From Loxodes magnus (Eukaryota > Ciliophora > Karyorelictea > Loxodida > Loxodidae): a DNA stretch of 64,000 nucleotides. The translations under genes were made by a program, and so were the position numbers. The notes beneath the pieces are model-generated. The model did not search any database and was not told where the DNA came from. It saw nothing but the letters and a program-made list of their open reading frames with translations. Below are positions 35,821 through 48,463 of this stretch, in pieces. Numbering within the stretch: the first letter of the stretch is position 1; each line of letters starts with the position of its first letter. The stretch is from NCBI GenBank assembly GCA_946699065.1, contig CAMPDV010000098.1, positions 372,001 to 436,000 of the forward strand, read 5' to 3'.

Positions 35821-36819
35821 ATGGAATTTAACAAGAACCCTGGTGGCTTTAATTAATAGTAAGATTTATACCAAAACTAAACCAATATTCAAAACTTCCC
35901 TTAAGTGAATACTTATAAATAAGATTTTAGCTAGTAATAAGGGAACCAAAATAACCCTTTAAATTATGGAGCTGGGTAGCAATGAGACTTGTAGTTTGCA
36001 AAGCCTTAGATATAAGGGAATATGTAGAATTATTAGACTTTAGAATCAAAACCTTAAATATAAGAAACATAAAAGCAGTAGCCTAACTAATACATTTAGT
36101 CTTAATAGTAAGGAAACACTCTTATCTTCAAACCTTAAATCTAGACTATTACGTAGCAATAAGCACCTACTATCTAAAATCCCGTGTTTTAAACTAACCT
36201 ATAACAGCCAACTACAAACTTCTAGTATAATTAAGGAAATCCTTAGTCACTAGCACTGAAAACAGCTATTCCTTAAGGAAATAACTAATAATAAGGCTAT
36301 GTAAATAATTAGCAAATGATAGGAATCTAGTAGCCTTAAAACCCAACAAGCAATTAGATTAATTTTGAATATAAGCCTTCAATATAAGAAAACTATTAAA
36401 ATCCAGGAAATTAAGTATAAAACTATGGATTTGCTTAGAAACAAGCATTCTAAGAAGAGCAGAAGTAAATTACTCCTTAAAGTTTCAAATAGTAAAACTT
36501 TACAAATAACGTAGAACGCTCTGAGTTTATTGAAGTTTCATAATCTATACTAAACACGCAAGATTAGCAACTAATAAACCAAAACTTCGACTAATATGAT
36601 CAAGAATTATAGAATATTATCAATAAAAAGTACGAAGATGAAAATGAACAAATCAAAGATATATTGGAAACAATTAGAAAGTCATACTCGAGTGAAATGG
36701 ACTAGAAGGTGCAGACAAATTAGCTAGAATATTTGAGCTAGCAACTGGAAGAAATTGAGAAGAATCAATATGAGACAAATTAGATGGTTCAAAATATCAT
36801 CAATAAATTGAAAGGATGA
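35821..36819 (+). CDS. Q-rich prion-like protein with C-terminal coiled coil (332 aa)
   Basis: Starts MEFNKNPGGFNQQQ and ends IINKLKG then TGA; no intron. Residues 1 to about 230 are Gln/Asn/Pro/Tyr-rich with repeated PQIQ and QQQ patterns (KPQIQGNMQN, KPQIQETQ, KPQIQTITQ). Most Gln codons are TAA or TAG. Residues about 245-332 turn charged and heptad-like (YEDENEQIKDILETIRKSY). A low-complexity N-terminus plus coiled coil suggests a scaffold that assembles condensates. No family is recognised. The regular spacing of PQIQ repeats is the only specific feature. Confidence 0.65.
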
Positions 36820-37254
36820 GCCTAAATAAACTTATATATCAATTTTTTCTAATTCATTAAATTACAACTTTAGATAAATTTTCCTCAAAATACGCTAAGC
36901 ATTTAGATTTTAGTTAAAGATTCTTTATAAATGTATTACTTAAAGGTTTAGAATCTATTTCCAAAGATAGAAAAAAGCTACAAATAATAGGTTGTATTAT
37001 ATTAGTTATTCTCAGACTTGGCGCTTATTTTTTAATATCTTAGTTATATATTCTAATAAGCTATCTCATCACTTAAGCTTAATCTTAATCTTAAGAAGCA
37101 AATTTAAAGATAATTAGATTTATTCACATTTAGATAAGTACCCCTTCATGTTACCTTCTTTACCCTTGTATCTAAAATTAACTCTTTTATAGGAATAGTA
37201 AATGCAGATGCGAAACACAAGATAAGAATAAAGAAATGCATAGATTAAAATAAA
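36820..37254. other. Spacer, nothing recognised
   Basis: AT-rich, no motif or repeat seen. Confidence 0.4.
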
Positions 37255-37875
37255 ATGTCTAACTATCTAATTAAGTACTTATATGACTAGCTAGCATTCA
37301 TTACTCTAATTCTATTTAATTATTAACTGAGTAATTCATATAAAAATTGGCTTTTTAAAGCTTAGGGATATTTAAATAGAAGGAAGCTATAATCATTATA
37401 TTTGATACCAGATTGTTGTTTGTCAAAAAGCTTTATTAAATAAGTCTTTAAAGTAATACAAATACTCTAGCTTAATAGATTGAAGCATTAGTTTAATAAT
37501 TTTTAAAAGGATCTACCACTTGAAGGAATGAATGACTACTTTAGTAAGCGGTATTTTAAGTTATTAGTTATAATAAAGAAATAGCTTACTAATCTTTCAA
37601 TAAAAGTGCTTCTTCAAGTATCTCCATTCTTATGTTCAGTTATATGCTTCTTTTATTTTAAATAATCAGAAGGAACTTTATTTGATTTTTTGAGGCATTA
37701 ACTTAGACTAAGATGCTTTAAAGATTTTGATATATACCTGGATAACTTTTTATAATAATCTATTTTCTAATAAGTTTGAATAGCTTTTATGTATTAAAGA
37801 ATTCAGCTTTAGTTTAAGTGTAATCTATTCAATTGTAAAAGTGAAACTAAAAATATAATCAAAAAGTGCTCTTGA
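37255..37875 (+). CDS. Doubtful ORF, hydrophobic (206 aa)
   Basis: The frame begins MSNYLIKYLYDQLAF and has one internal TGA. It contains a hydrophobic stretch (LLQVSPFLCSVICFFYF) and ends in TGA inside the 3' end of the centrin gene on the other strand (17-bp overlap). Length and low TGA content favour a gene; the lack of homology and the overlap argue against. I list it for completeness. Confidence 0.25.
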
Positions 37876-38377
37876 TCATCATACGATAAAACTATTCGAC
37901 TGTTACTTTTCCATCGTTGCTTTCGTAGTAATCTCTAATCAGTTCCTCAATAGCTTCATCTGTCACATGCTCACCTATCTCTTTAGCTACTCTTTTGAAA
38001 TCAGTTTTATCCAAAACTCCAGATCCGTCGGAGTCCATCAGCTAAAATACTCTGCTTATACCTTCTCCCGTCTCATTATCTCCAAGTTTATACTATAGCA
38101 TGTTCATGAAGTCAACAAAATCAATCAAGCCTCCTTTCATTTTTTTTTCTATTTGTGTGATCATATTTCAGATAGTGGTATATTTCTCATCAATTGCCAA
38201 ACGTTGCAAATAAACGCGCATATCAGCAATATCAATATATCCATCTCCTTTCTTGTCAAACAAATCAAATGCCTCCTTGATTTCATTTACTTCTTCCTCA
38301 GTGAAGTCATGAAGCTTTTTCATGTTAATCTATTTCTTTTTTGACTAAGGCGTTTACTCAGTATTTTTAGATGCCAT
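37859..38377 (-). CDS. Centrin-like EF-hand protein
   Basis: 172 aa, exactly the usual centrin length. After a short basic tail (MASKNTEQTPQSKKKQ) comes LHDFTEEEVNEIKEAFDLF. EF1 loop is DKKGDGYIDIAD and EF3 loop is DSDGSGVLDKTD, both with Asp at position 12 where Glu is usual. EF2 (KMKGGLIDFVDF) and EF4 (ESNDGKVTVEQF) lack key acidic ligands. One Trp (TTIWNMI) is TGA. Centrins form calcium-sensitive fibres and basal-body components; ciliates have many, often divergent. The terminal extension KSTF is short and does not end in the Phe-Tyr of basal-body centrins. Confidence 0.88.
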
Positions 38378-39064
38378 TATTAACTTTTCAAATTAAAACT
38401 ATAAAACCAGAAAAATAGTTAAGTACTAAGGTAATTACAAATATTAAGAAACTAAGGAAGATGAAAAAACCTTTAATATGTGAGCATTTAATCAAATACA
38501 GTGAAACTTCATAACTTCTAGTCTTCTTCACTATATCTTAGCTCTATAAGCTTTAACCTATCATTATCTTAGAGTTTTTAAACCTAAGCTTTATTAAATT
38601 TAGATTCCAGAATTTTAATTTAACGAGAGTTAAAGTTTAGCTCTAGCTTAGCTCTGGCTATCTAAAATGCCTATTAAAAGGTACAAATTGCTTAGTTTTC
38701 TTTATTTAATTAAGCTATAAAGTAAACTTAGACCTTTTATTTAAGTGATTAGACATTAAGAGTTGTATATTTAGGCTTAAATTAGCTATTAACCATATCA
38801 CAAGTATCTAAGTTAAAACTATTGAAGAGTTATAATTTTAAAAGCATAACAGTCAATTATCCTTTCACTAGTAGCATAAGATCATAAAAATAAGTCTGAT
38901 CAATATGGATAAAAGCAAGTACTATAAGAAAAGGAAAGTTTCTTATATAAAGGTATGATAGTTTAAATAAGTAAAGGATTCTAAAAGAAGGATTTAGCAA
39001 ATAGTTTCATATAATCAAATTTAAAAAATTCGCTTATTTTGAAATAATATTCAGTTAGAACTTA
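38378..39064. other. Divergent spacer, nothing recognised
   Basis: Separates divergent centrin and TRM5 genes and should hold both promoters. No element is identifiable. Confidence 0.4.
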
Positions 39065-40296
39065 ATGGAGTAGAATGCTTTTGATAAATCCAAGTAATTT
39101 TTTTGTAAATTAGATTTGATAAAGAAATACAGGCTTGAGCAATTAGAGTACCAACTAAATAATGCTATGATTTTCAGTAAAAACTCAAAAAAAAGTTTAT
39201 CCACTATCCTAAAATCTCCCCTATAGTGGCAGATCCTAATAATTAAGACTTCAGGTTAATTTTACTAAATTGTGATGAAAAAGAAACTAACGAAATAGCT
39301 TAAAGTCATAAAGTCACTAGTGAACAAACTAAAATTACGTTGAAATATGAGAACTTAAGCTACCAAGAAATTTTAAGGTAAATCTTACCTAATGAATTTG
39401 AAATTCCTAAGGGTTTTGAAATAGTGGGACATATTGCTCATTTTAACCTGAAAGAGCATCATTTACCTTATAAGCATTTGATAGGGCAAGTTACTTTAGA
39501 TAAAAATAACGCTATTACAACTGTTGTTAACAAGACTCAAAATATAAGTCACGTGTTTAGATTTGCAGAGTTAGAAGTATTAGCAGGTGAAGATAATTTA
39601 GATGTATAAATTAAGGAAGGAAAATGTATCTTTAAGTTTAACTTAGGGAAGACATATTGAAGCTCCAAGTTGCACCACGAAAGAGATAGGATTCTCAATA
39701 TTTTCACTAAATATCAAAATTAATGAGCGAGAAAACTTAAGATGTGCGATATGTTCTGTGGTGTTGGACCTTGCTCCATTAGAGCAGCTAAATAAGGCAT
39801 AGAAGTATTTGCAAATGATTTAAATCCTCATTCTTATGAAAGCTTATTGAAAAACGCGGGGTTAAACAAAGTAAGAGTGTAAGCATATAACTGTGACGCA
39901 AGGGAATGAATAGTTAAGATGGTATAAACCACAACTTTTGATTTTGTAATTATGAACCTACCTAAAGATGCTGTCGAGTTTTTAGATGTATTCAAGAATG
40001 CTTTTCCAACTGAAATATGAAACGAAGATCAACTACCCATCATATTCGTTTACTGCTTCTCAAAGGAAATAAATCCAAAGTAGGAAATCCAAGAAAGGAT
40101 CTTTAAATTATGGAACTACACGTTAGAAGATTTTAACGCCCATAAAGTAAGAGATATTTCTACTAAAAAGTGAATGTTTTGTATATAATTCAAATTGCCT
40201 AAAGAAGTTGCCTTTAAAATCAGTGAGGAAAGCGGTTAGAAACGGAAACACGCAGAAATGGAAAACATTGAAGAAGAGAAAAAGGAGCTTAAATGA
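39065..40296 (+). CDS. TRM5: tRNA (guanine37-N1)-methyltransferase TRM5
   Basis: 403 aa after removing a 20-nt intron at 39094-39113 (GTAATTTTTTTGTAAATTAG). Splicing joins FDKSK to FDKEIQAWAIRVP, as homologs require. The central block GFEIVGHIAHFNLKEHHLPY and IGQVTLDKN are diagnostic. The SAM-binding motif is CDMFCGVGPCSIRAA (usually FAGVGPFA), followed by ANDLNPHSYE, and the NLP catalytic motif is MNLPKDAVEFLDVF. It methylates N1 of G37 next to the anticodon, preventing frameshifts. Six of seven Trp codons are TGA, including YWSSKLHHER and KWMFCIQF. Two motif residues (Phe/Ala to Cys) differ from most eukaryotes. Confidence 0.95.
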
Positions 40297-41913
40297 TTCG
40301 AATATCTAAATTTAATTAATCTAATTTTTAGTATCACATTCTGTAGATTATCGATCCTTAATATGTTTACATAAATTGAGGTTCTCAATGCTTCTTATAA
40401 GAATCTTTTAAGTAAGCATTAAAAAGATAATATAGTATCTCGAAAGCAGCACTTTAGTATATAAAACTAGCCTTATGAATACTTTACAAGAGTAATAATA
40501 ATTTAATACCTATAAAAGTAGAATTAGTCATAGCTAAAAAAACATTACATTAGGATAAATTAATAAAAGAACATTCTTCAGCTAGTTTTAGCTACAAGAT
40601 AGATCTAATTAGGTTAAATTAGTATATCTTATATAAAATTAAAAAGGATAGTAATTAGAGAGTGTATGAGTAAATATAAATTAGAATCTATATAAATAGA
40701 GAAGATGCTATATTATTATATATGTAGTTAGTTCCAAGCATACTTTTTAGACTCTATTAATATATATTATTGATGCTTAAGTTTAAATATAATTTAAAAA
40801 TGCTTAATTAAGTATATAAAGATAACTATTTTGCTAAAAGTTCTAACTTTTAACTTAACAATAGTTTATAAAAAGCCAAAAAAGAAAAAGAGAAGTAAGG
40901 ATATCTTCAACTATTATAGAATTGCTTGCTATTAAGCTTGTATAGTAATCAAGTATATTAGGAGTAAGATTATGATAAATATACATTGGAAAGGAAAAAT
41001 TAGCTAAAACTAATGATTATTGTAGGAATCACTTCATTCTCTATACTTAATCTCATAAATTTTGCATAAAAGGTAATAAAATAAACAAGCAAGAGTCTAG
41101 AGCTATTCTAATACTTAAATACTCACAGCATCCATATTATTTAATTCCAATCTTCCTTTTTAGATATATCATTATTACACCTATAACATCCAATAATTTT
41201 AAATCCAACCACTAAGCTTTCTTATTTGCTTTATATAGATATATTTCATATTTATTATAAACAAAAGCTATAAAGTTAGCTTGATGATGAGTAAAGCATT
41301 CAATAAATAAATTCTAACACTAAGTTTGTAGAAATAAGGAGTAATAAGTTGTTAAAGCTGAAATTAAAAAACAATCTACTAATGAAGTTTTACTTGTTAG
41401 GTGATTTTAATAAGTAAGGGAATAAGTAATTTGTATAAAGCTATTTTTGCTTTCTCTTCTAGACTAATATTTGAGTAGGTTAGCTCATTTCTATTTAATC
41501 AAGTATTTCTAATCTAGATTAACAAATTTTACTGTCTTCATGTTAATCATGGCATTATTACTTCAAGCAAGAGTTTAGAGTCAATGTAGATAAGGCAATT
41601 ATCTAGTTATAGAATGAAGAGGAATAAAGGAATATAAGTTTTTAAATTAAAAAGGGTATATTTAAGTCAAAACTTTGTCTAGTTATATTAGAACGAAATG
41701 CAGAGACAAGCTTCAAAAGATTCTGTCAAAGTAATTAAAAAAGTCAATCTGAAGGTTTGCTAGCATTTATTAAAACTAAAAGGAAGAAAAAAAGCACCCT
41801 AATTAAAATGACTCTCTAAAATCTGTAAATAATAATAGATCTAGAATGTCATTACTTTATTATGCATTTCGAAGACAAATTTAAATTGATGGACTTCTGC
41901 TTTATATTTGAAA
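40297..41913. other. Long spacer, nothing firmly recognised
   Basis: About 1.6 kb, AT-rich. An ATG near 41287 opens a + strand frame (MMSKAFNKQ) with several TGA codons and no family features. An unrecognised 5' exon of the phosphodiesterase is possible. Confidence 0.3.
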
Positions 41914-44667
41914 ATGAAGACATAAATTAATGAAATTATTGCTTAGACTTTAGAGACTAAATAAAGGATAGGAGAAGTAACTGGAGCAATGAATGCTAGC
42001 TTTATAAAGAAAGATTTGGGAACAGATTAAGAAGAATCAGGGAGTGAAATTGAGGAAAAAAGATTAGCGGTAAGCAGAAATACTTTAATCTTCAAAGATA
42101 AGTTAACCCAAAATATGTACCTTCAACATCTTTATAACGAAGGATTATTTTTAAGGCAAGAGTATAAGGAAAACTTAATAATAATAGCAACCTATTTATA
42201 CCTGGTTCTTACTATATGCTTAATTAATCAAGTTATAAGCATAGTGATCTTCAACTAAGATGCTAGCTTTACAATAGCATAGGCTATAGTTATTCTAATA
42301 ATAGGAGTCATTGGATGCTTTATATTAATTATGATGATTAGAAATGAATTATGAAGACTAAACTCAGCTCCTTGTATTACTTTCGTTCTTTCTTTATTGC
42401 AGGCTTATTTGATATTTTTCGATAGATAATTCATAGAAAAAAATTTTGAACTTGATGTAAAAGGACAAATTGATAGCAGTCTCTTTCTATTTATTACTTT
42501 ATTCATAGGATATCAGTTTCTACAAAGCAGCTATATAGGAATAGCAACTCTTTCCTCAATTACCTGTATTTTCTATTTTGCAGCCTGTATATTTTCCAAT
42601 AGATAAATAAGCGAAGTAGTTTTCTCTGTTGTAGTCTTAATTTTTGGATGCTCTGTCTTGAATAAATATGCATTTCAGAAAGACAAAATAATGAAGACTA
42701 TCTGAACAATCAAACTTGAGAATAAAAGCTTAGACAATGCTAGAAGAGCTAGTATGGCAGCAGTTGTAAGTGAAGTGTAGGATAAAAGAAGAATCAGAAA
42801 CTCTATTACTATCACTAATTTTCTTGATAAAGCACTGAATAAAGGAGAATTTACAGATATTGAAAGAATTGCTTTCTTAATGAATTCAGCTAAGTCTGTT
42901 ATCTAAAATATTGGAGATACTATTATTTATAGTAACGTTTCCAAGCAATGCACTTAAGCTTTCAAAGACCTCGAACTCGCTTAAAAAGTTCTTATAAAGA
43001 AAGAAAATTTATGGGAATTCGATGTTGACAAGCAACTTAATCAGTATTAAGAAGTTACAGAAGATGATCGTAAATTCGTTAAGCAGCATTACTAAGATCC
43101 AGTCTTAAAAAGTGAAGAACTGTAAAAGCAAGCAGACTTATAGAAGAAAAGACCATTAGTAAGAAAAAATACATTAACCACTTATTAGAAACCTTCATAG
43201 TAGGATATTAAGCAAAAATAAAAGAAAGGAAAAGAAGTATTAATGATTGATTATAGTCTTCCAGAAATTTTGAACATCCTGAGTTAAGTGGGTACTAATT
43301 GGAACTTTGATTGCTTCTTTCTAGAAACATTGACAAACAATAAATGCTTGTCAACGGTAGCATGTTATTTGTTTAAGCATATTCTATTCGTAGACGAAAT
43401 TTTCTAAATAAAGGAATAAATTTATGTTAAATACTTCTAGTTGATCGAATAACAGTACGCAGATAACCCTTACCATAATAGAAATCATGCTGCTGATGTA
43501 GCCTGCTCTTTGGTTTATTTTATCCTTAATTCTCATCTTAAAAACTCTTTTGATAATATCGATAATCTTTGTGCTGCCATTGCCGGATTTGGCCATGATG
43601 TGGGACATCCAGCATTGAATAATAGATTTCTGGTAAACGGCCAAGAAGAACTAGCACTTACTTACAACGACTTTTCAGTTCTAGAAAACTATCATAGTTC
43701 GCTTACCTTTAAGACTATGAAGCAAAAAGATGCCAATATTTTAGGAGCTCTTTAAGCATAAGAGTACTAATTCGCTAGGAAACTAATTGTTGAAATGATT
43801 CTAGAAACTGACATGGCTAAACATTTTGAATCGCTAGCAAAATTCAAAAATAAAGCTTTGACAGATAAGCAATTTTCAACTGACAATGTAGACCATAAAA
43901 TATTGCTGCTGAAAACAGCGATTAAATGTGCAGACATAGGTCATTCAAGTAAAACGTGGGATTTACATTATAAGTGAAGTATGAAGGTTGTTCAAGAATT
44001 CTTCAATTAGGGTGATATTGAAAAATAGAAGAAGTAGCCAATTTCTATGTATTGCGATAGAGAAACCACTAAAATTCCTGCTTCTTAAGCAGGTTTTCTA
44101 AAAGTAATCTGTATACCTTTGTTTGAAGCATGGAACGATCTCTTAAAGAGTGATCAAATATAAGAGGTTTGTATTGAATAGGTCCATTTAAATTTGGCAG
44201 AGTGAAAAGCAAGAAGTAAATAAAGAGTTAATAGCTAGGGAAAGCCAACTACTAGATAGTCTAATTGTAATATAACTCCTGTTGAAATAAAGAATTCATA
44301 GACTTTTGTTCTCAATTTTAAAGATCATAGTGAGAAGATTAACTAGATAGCTAATGAAAATCTTAAAAGCCAAGCATTTGAAGGAAAGTAAGGATTTGAC
44401 GATACTGAACTTTAGTCATAAAAAAAGAACTCTAAAATAAAGAAATTCAAGCAGAGCATAATTGAAGAAGTTGAAGAAATAGTAGATAATTCTGACCAAA
44501 CTAAAATTTAAAGCGAAAGCTCGATAGAGAATAAAAAGGATATTACGAATGATCAAGGCTAAGGATATTCTGTGATAAAGCTTTAGAAAATAGATTTGAA
44601 CTCAATTACTAAAATGATTGAAGAAGTAGAGTCATTGAAAACACCAAGTGATAGATCAGACATTTGA
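41914..44667 (+). CDS. Membrane-bound class I cyclic-nucleotide phosphodiesterase
   Basis: 917 aa. I start at the ATG at 41914; the ATG at 41989 is an alternative 25 codons later. Residues about 85-255 form several transmembrane helices. A coiled linker follows, then the HD-type catalytic domain. Metal-binding motifs are YHNRNHAADV (about 520), GFGHDVGHPALNN (about 560) and CADIGHSSKTW (about 672), followed by EFFNQGD and the QAGF glutamine region. It should hydrolyse cAMP and/or cGMP at a membrane, possibly ciliary. About 200 residues of low-complexity Lys/Gln/Ser tail follow. Four Trp codons are TGA, including the conserved KWSMKVVQEF. The next gene starts 90 bp downstream on the same strand. 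Confidence 0.93.
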
Positions 44668-44757
44668 TATTTAAATGTTGTTTCTTTAATTTACTGGATA
44701 ATAAAATTTAAATGTGGAAGTATTTTATAAGCATTAGATTTTTTGGCTTTATAAAAT

Positions 44758-45678
44758 ATGGTGGAAAATTTCCAAATCCCAGAAAAAACTCTCCCAGGAG
44801 GCGGTAAAATGTAGTATTTTGGCTTTGGTACCTTTGCAATTGATGAGGCTAGAGGTACAGAGCTAATTTGTTCAGCTGTTAAAAACGGTATCCGTCATTT
44901 TGACACTGCAACAGTATATGGAAACTTCCACATTTTAGAACCTGCTTTTAAGGAAGTCTTCAAGCAGGGACTTTGCAAAAGAGAAGAGTTATTCATAGTA
45001 AGCAAAAATTGGTGTACTGATTAGAAAGAAGTTAAGAAATCAGTACTTGGCTCTTTAAAAGATTTAAGTCTAGAATACTTAGATCTTCTCTTAGTACATT
45101 GGCCTTTTGCTTATAAAGTCAACCAAGATGGATCAAAAGAATTGGAGTTCGTTTCAAGAGAATCAGTATGGAGATAGTTTGAAGATGTAGTTGATGAAGG
45201 TCTAGTCAAATATATTGGTGTAAGCAACTTTAATTGCATTCTTTTGTATGACACTCTCTGCTGGAATAGAATAAAGCCAGTTTGCAATTAAACAGAGCTA
45301 CAAATTTATTATTAGCAGCCACATTTAGTTAAGTTTTGTTTAGACAATGATATTCTACCTGTTGCAAGTAGTCCTTTAGGAAACAATTACTTGCAATCTT
45401 TAATAAACAATGTTTAGTTCAATGCATTTGAGGAACCAGTAATCAATGAAATTGCCAAAAAACATACAGCAACTCCCGCATAAGTAATGCTGGCTTGGAA
45501 TATCTAAAGAGGTGTAGCTGTAATACCAAAAACTAGCAGTCTACAAAGAATTCCCGAAAACCTAAAATCAGTTTAGCTTAAGCTTGACGAAGAAGACGTG
45601 AAAAGAATTCAAAGTTTAGATAGAGATATGAAAATCCAAGAAAGTCACAAAGAATACTTTTTCCCATGCTTTAGATGA
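44758..45678 (+). CDS. Aldo-keto reductase
   Basis: 306 aa to the TGA at 45676, or 320 aa if that TGA is Trp and the stop is at 45718-45720. Catalytic tetrad residues are visible: Asp and Tyr in FDTATVYGN, Lys in VSKNW, His in LVHWPF. Family segments include [23 protein letters not shown] and VIPKTSS. It forms a TIM barrel and reduces carbonyls with NADPH in the cytosol. All internal Trp codons are TGG, which favours the earlier TGA as the true stop. It follows the phosphodiesterase closely, but no functional link is evident. Confidence 0.92.
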
Positions 45679-45720
45679 GAAGACAATAACTATTAATATT
45701 ATAATTAAAATGCTAAATGA

Positions 45721-46463
45721 TCAATATTTTAATATAAGCACTACTTATATTACATACCACACAATCTTCACTTATTCATCTTATTAGCAGGAATCAACTC
45801 TATTCATTCCATAGTAAAATAAACTTCTTATCTATTTATTTATTAACTTTATTTACTTAACCTCCTTTTTATTTATATATACTCCAACTGAGTAATTTCA
45901 GAATCAGATTATACGTTTTTATCAAGAAACTGCAATAAATTAATCAAGTAAAAAGGCATATAAAATCTATAGTCCTAACTATACATTTTTTATCTAATAT
46001 AACGAAGATCTAGCTTTACAGTTGATCAAATCAAGCGAGAAGAAGGTTATTTATTTTCTAAGTTATAAAATGAGTATATAGTAAACATCATTGCTATCTT
46101 GATCTTTATTTGCTTCAGTTATAAAAGAATAACTATATGTTTAAAACGATATTTGAAGTAAAAGCTTTTAGTTGATACCTTATTTTTAAAAGGTTACTTT
46201 AAGAATATTAATAAGATACTAGGAAATGATCAGGTATAGTTTATTATATTATATCCCTTTTTATATATTTCAGTTAAAAATCTACATAACTATAATTTTA
46301 ACTTACATAGGTTTTTGATTTGTTAGCTTATTCATTTTATAAAAGCTAATAATATCCATTTATAAGTTAAAATCAAGCATAATCATTTTTTGATTAGATC
46401 TTAATTAAATAGCTATTAAAAGGAAAGAGTTTGTGATAAGAAAAGTCTAAGGGTAAAGAGGAT
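45721..46463. other. Spacer, nothing recognised
   Basis: Convergent spacer of AT-rich DNA without recognised content. Confidence 0.4.
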
Positions 46464-46676
46464 TCACTTTAATATGTATCTATATTCGCTAATTTTGAAG
46501 TAGAAAATAGTCCATTTCTATATTAATAAAGCAATCAAATTTTAAACTGCTATTTTGTAATCGGCGCCAAGCTTTTTAGTATTTTGTGTAGTTGAAACTT
46601 AAAAATTATTAGTTTTCAAATCTAAAATTAATAGGCAACCATGCTTCTCGCTAGGATGACTTTCATCTAGAATCAT
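46464..46676 (-). CDS. Doubtful small ORF (70 aa)
   Basis: Starts MILDESHPSEKHGCLLILDLKT and ends in TGA with no internal TGA. The beta-strand/helix pattern (GCLLILDLKTNNFQVST, then KIAVQNLIALLI) faintly resembles a roadblock/LAMTOR fold, but the product is shorter than that family. It could be chance. Confidence 0.2.
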
Positions 46677-47161
46677 AACATTATATCATTTTTTATATCA
46701 ATTATATGAGAAAAAAGAGATATTACAATTATTGAACTTAGGATATGAAAGAAGAAGTGAAAGGTAGTATTTAATATATTTCTTTAACGACTATGCAACT
46801 ACTCCTATTAATACCTAATACTAATATAGTAAAGAAAAAGATAAAAAGATAAAAAGGTTTATTAAGAGATCGAATTTGCTGTTCTATCAATTTTATACCA
46901 CTTACTAGTAAACTGAGAAGTAGAAATAACAAGAGATTTTATTTAGATCTAGGTTATATAATAAAATAGAAGGAGTTGGCAAATAAACAACTTACAAAAG
47001 TTCTAATTTCATTTTAAAAAGGTTCTTGGAGATGGTTAATTGATATCTGAGTAAATGTTTATAAGCTTATGTAATCTTAATATTGGAGATATGTAAAATT
47101 CATATAATAAGCAAAAATTAAAGTTAATGTTAAGAATAAGATAAGTAAATAAGTTAAAAAA
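46677..47161. other. Spacer, nothing recognised
   Basis: AT-rich, between two minus-strand frames. No repeat or motif. Confidence 0.4.
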
Positions 47162-48463
47162 TCACTTTTTAAGTTTTTTATTTCTAGATTCTATAACATC
47201 TCCCCCGGCTTTCCTTTTAATCACTCCATAATCTTTTTTTAGCTTAGCAAAAGTAGGCGTTCCATTATAAATAAACTCATAAATTTACTTTAAAGGAACT
47301 GATAGGTTTTCGCTTTTATACTCAGGTTTACAATCAATTTCAAAAATAAACCTGCACAAATTTTATCCAACTTAAGTAAAGTTTTCATATTATTTATAAA
47401 ATCCAGTACGCTGTTTATCAGCCTTAAAATAGTATATCTTAGATACATCTAAATTTTATATATCTCTCTTTTCTTAAGCTTCGATATTAAAAATATCTAG
47501 GTTTTCTATTATCTGATTCTATCTCATTTTCATAAAATGCTATAGTGCTTCTTCTACTATATAGCAGTAAGTTACTTATTACCCATGAGCAGCCTTCACT
47601 CTTTTGATTAGATGCTTATTACTTGAAAGTCAATTATTTTCCTTTTTAAATATTCATTTAATTTCCATTCCATTGAATAAGTTATATTTAAAAGGTCTTT
47701 CTGATTCATCAGGGATTCTTACATCGTTTTCAAATTCATCCTTAAATCTTACAGGTCCATATAAGCAATCTTCACAGAATTTCCTATAATAGACTAAATC
47801 ATACTAAGGTTTTTATACTATTTATTTACATTCATAGCAAGAATTCTTTTTCATTTATATGTAAAGTATCTTCCAAAATACTTATCTATCTTATTCATTC
47901 TATAGCTTCATTTCCTTTTGGTTCTATTATACTGATTCTTCTTTAAATTCATTATGGCAAATTTAGCATCATAACTCCTAATCTCATCCTATAGCATATC
48001 ATTCTTTATTTACAAACTAAAGTGTTTTTGTTATCTCCTTTCCAGAAAAATATTTAAAGACTTATTTGAAAACTCTTCTTAGTGGACTTTATTTCATTTA
48101 TACGTGATTGTCAAGCCATTGCTAAGAAATGCAGATTGTTGGGTTGAAAATTATTTTTTCTGATTTCTTTTGCTTTAAAATATATTTGGCTTCCGTTATT
48201 TCTTCGTAATTCAAGCCCTCTGATTATAGAACTCTTACATATTTATCATGCAATTACATATCAGATCAACATTCCAAACAACTTATTCTAAGTTTAGGTT
48301 TTTTCTCATCAGTTTCATCCACAACAATAAGAGAAACGTCACGTAAATTATACTCGCATAGAGTACAACTTTATACTTTTTAGCTACTCTTACTCGAATA
48401 ATCCTTCTCAAACTGAGCATTAGAGTATAAAACAGCTGATTTAACTTCTAGTTTATCAAACAT
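47162..48463 (-). CDS. F-box protein with cysteine-rich segments (433 aa)
   Basis: No intron. Residues about 140-180 read SPLRRVFKQVFKYFSGKE, then VNKEWYAIGWDQELW, matching the F-box pattern 'P.evl..If.yLs..dl......vnk.W..i..d..lW'. The Trp residues here are TGA, which supports both the code and the call. Cys pairs occur upstream (CTLCEYNL, then CLEC) and downstream (CQIC; CYEC; FCEDC), suggesting small zinc-binding sites. F-box proteins recruit substrates to SCF ubiquitin ligases via SKP1. No substrate-binding repeat (LRR, WD40) is seen. The basic C-terminus ends RNKKLKK. Confidence 0.7.
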
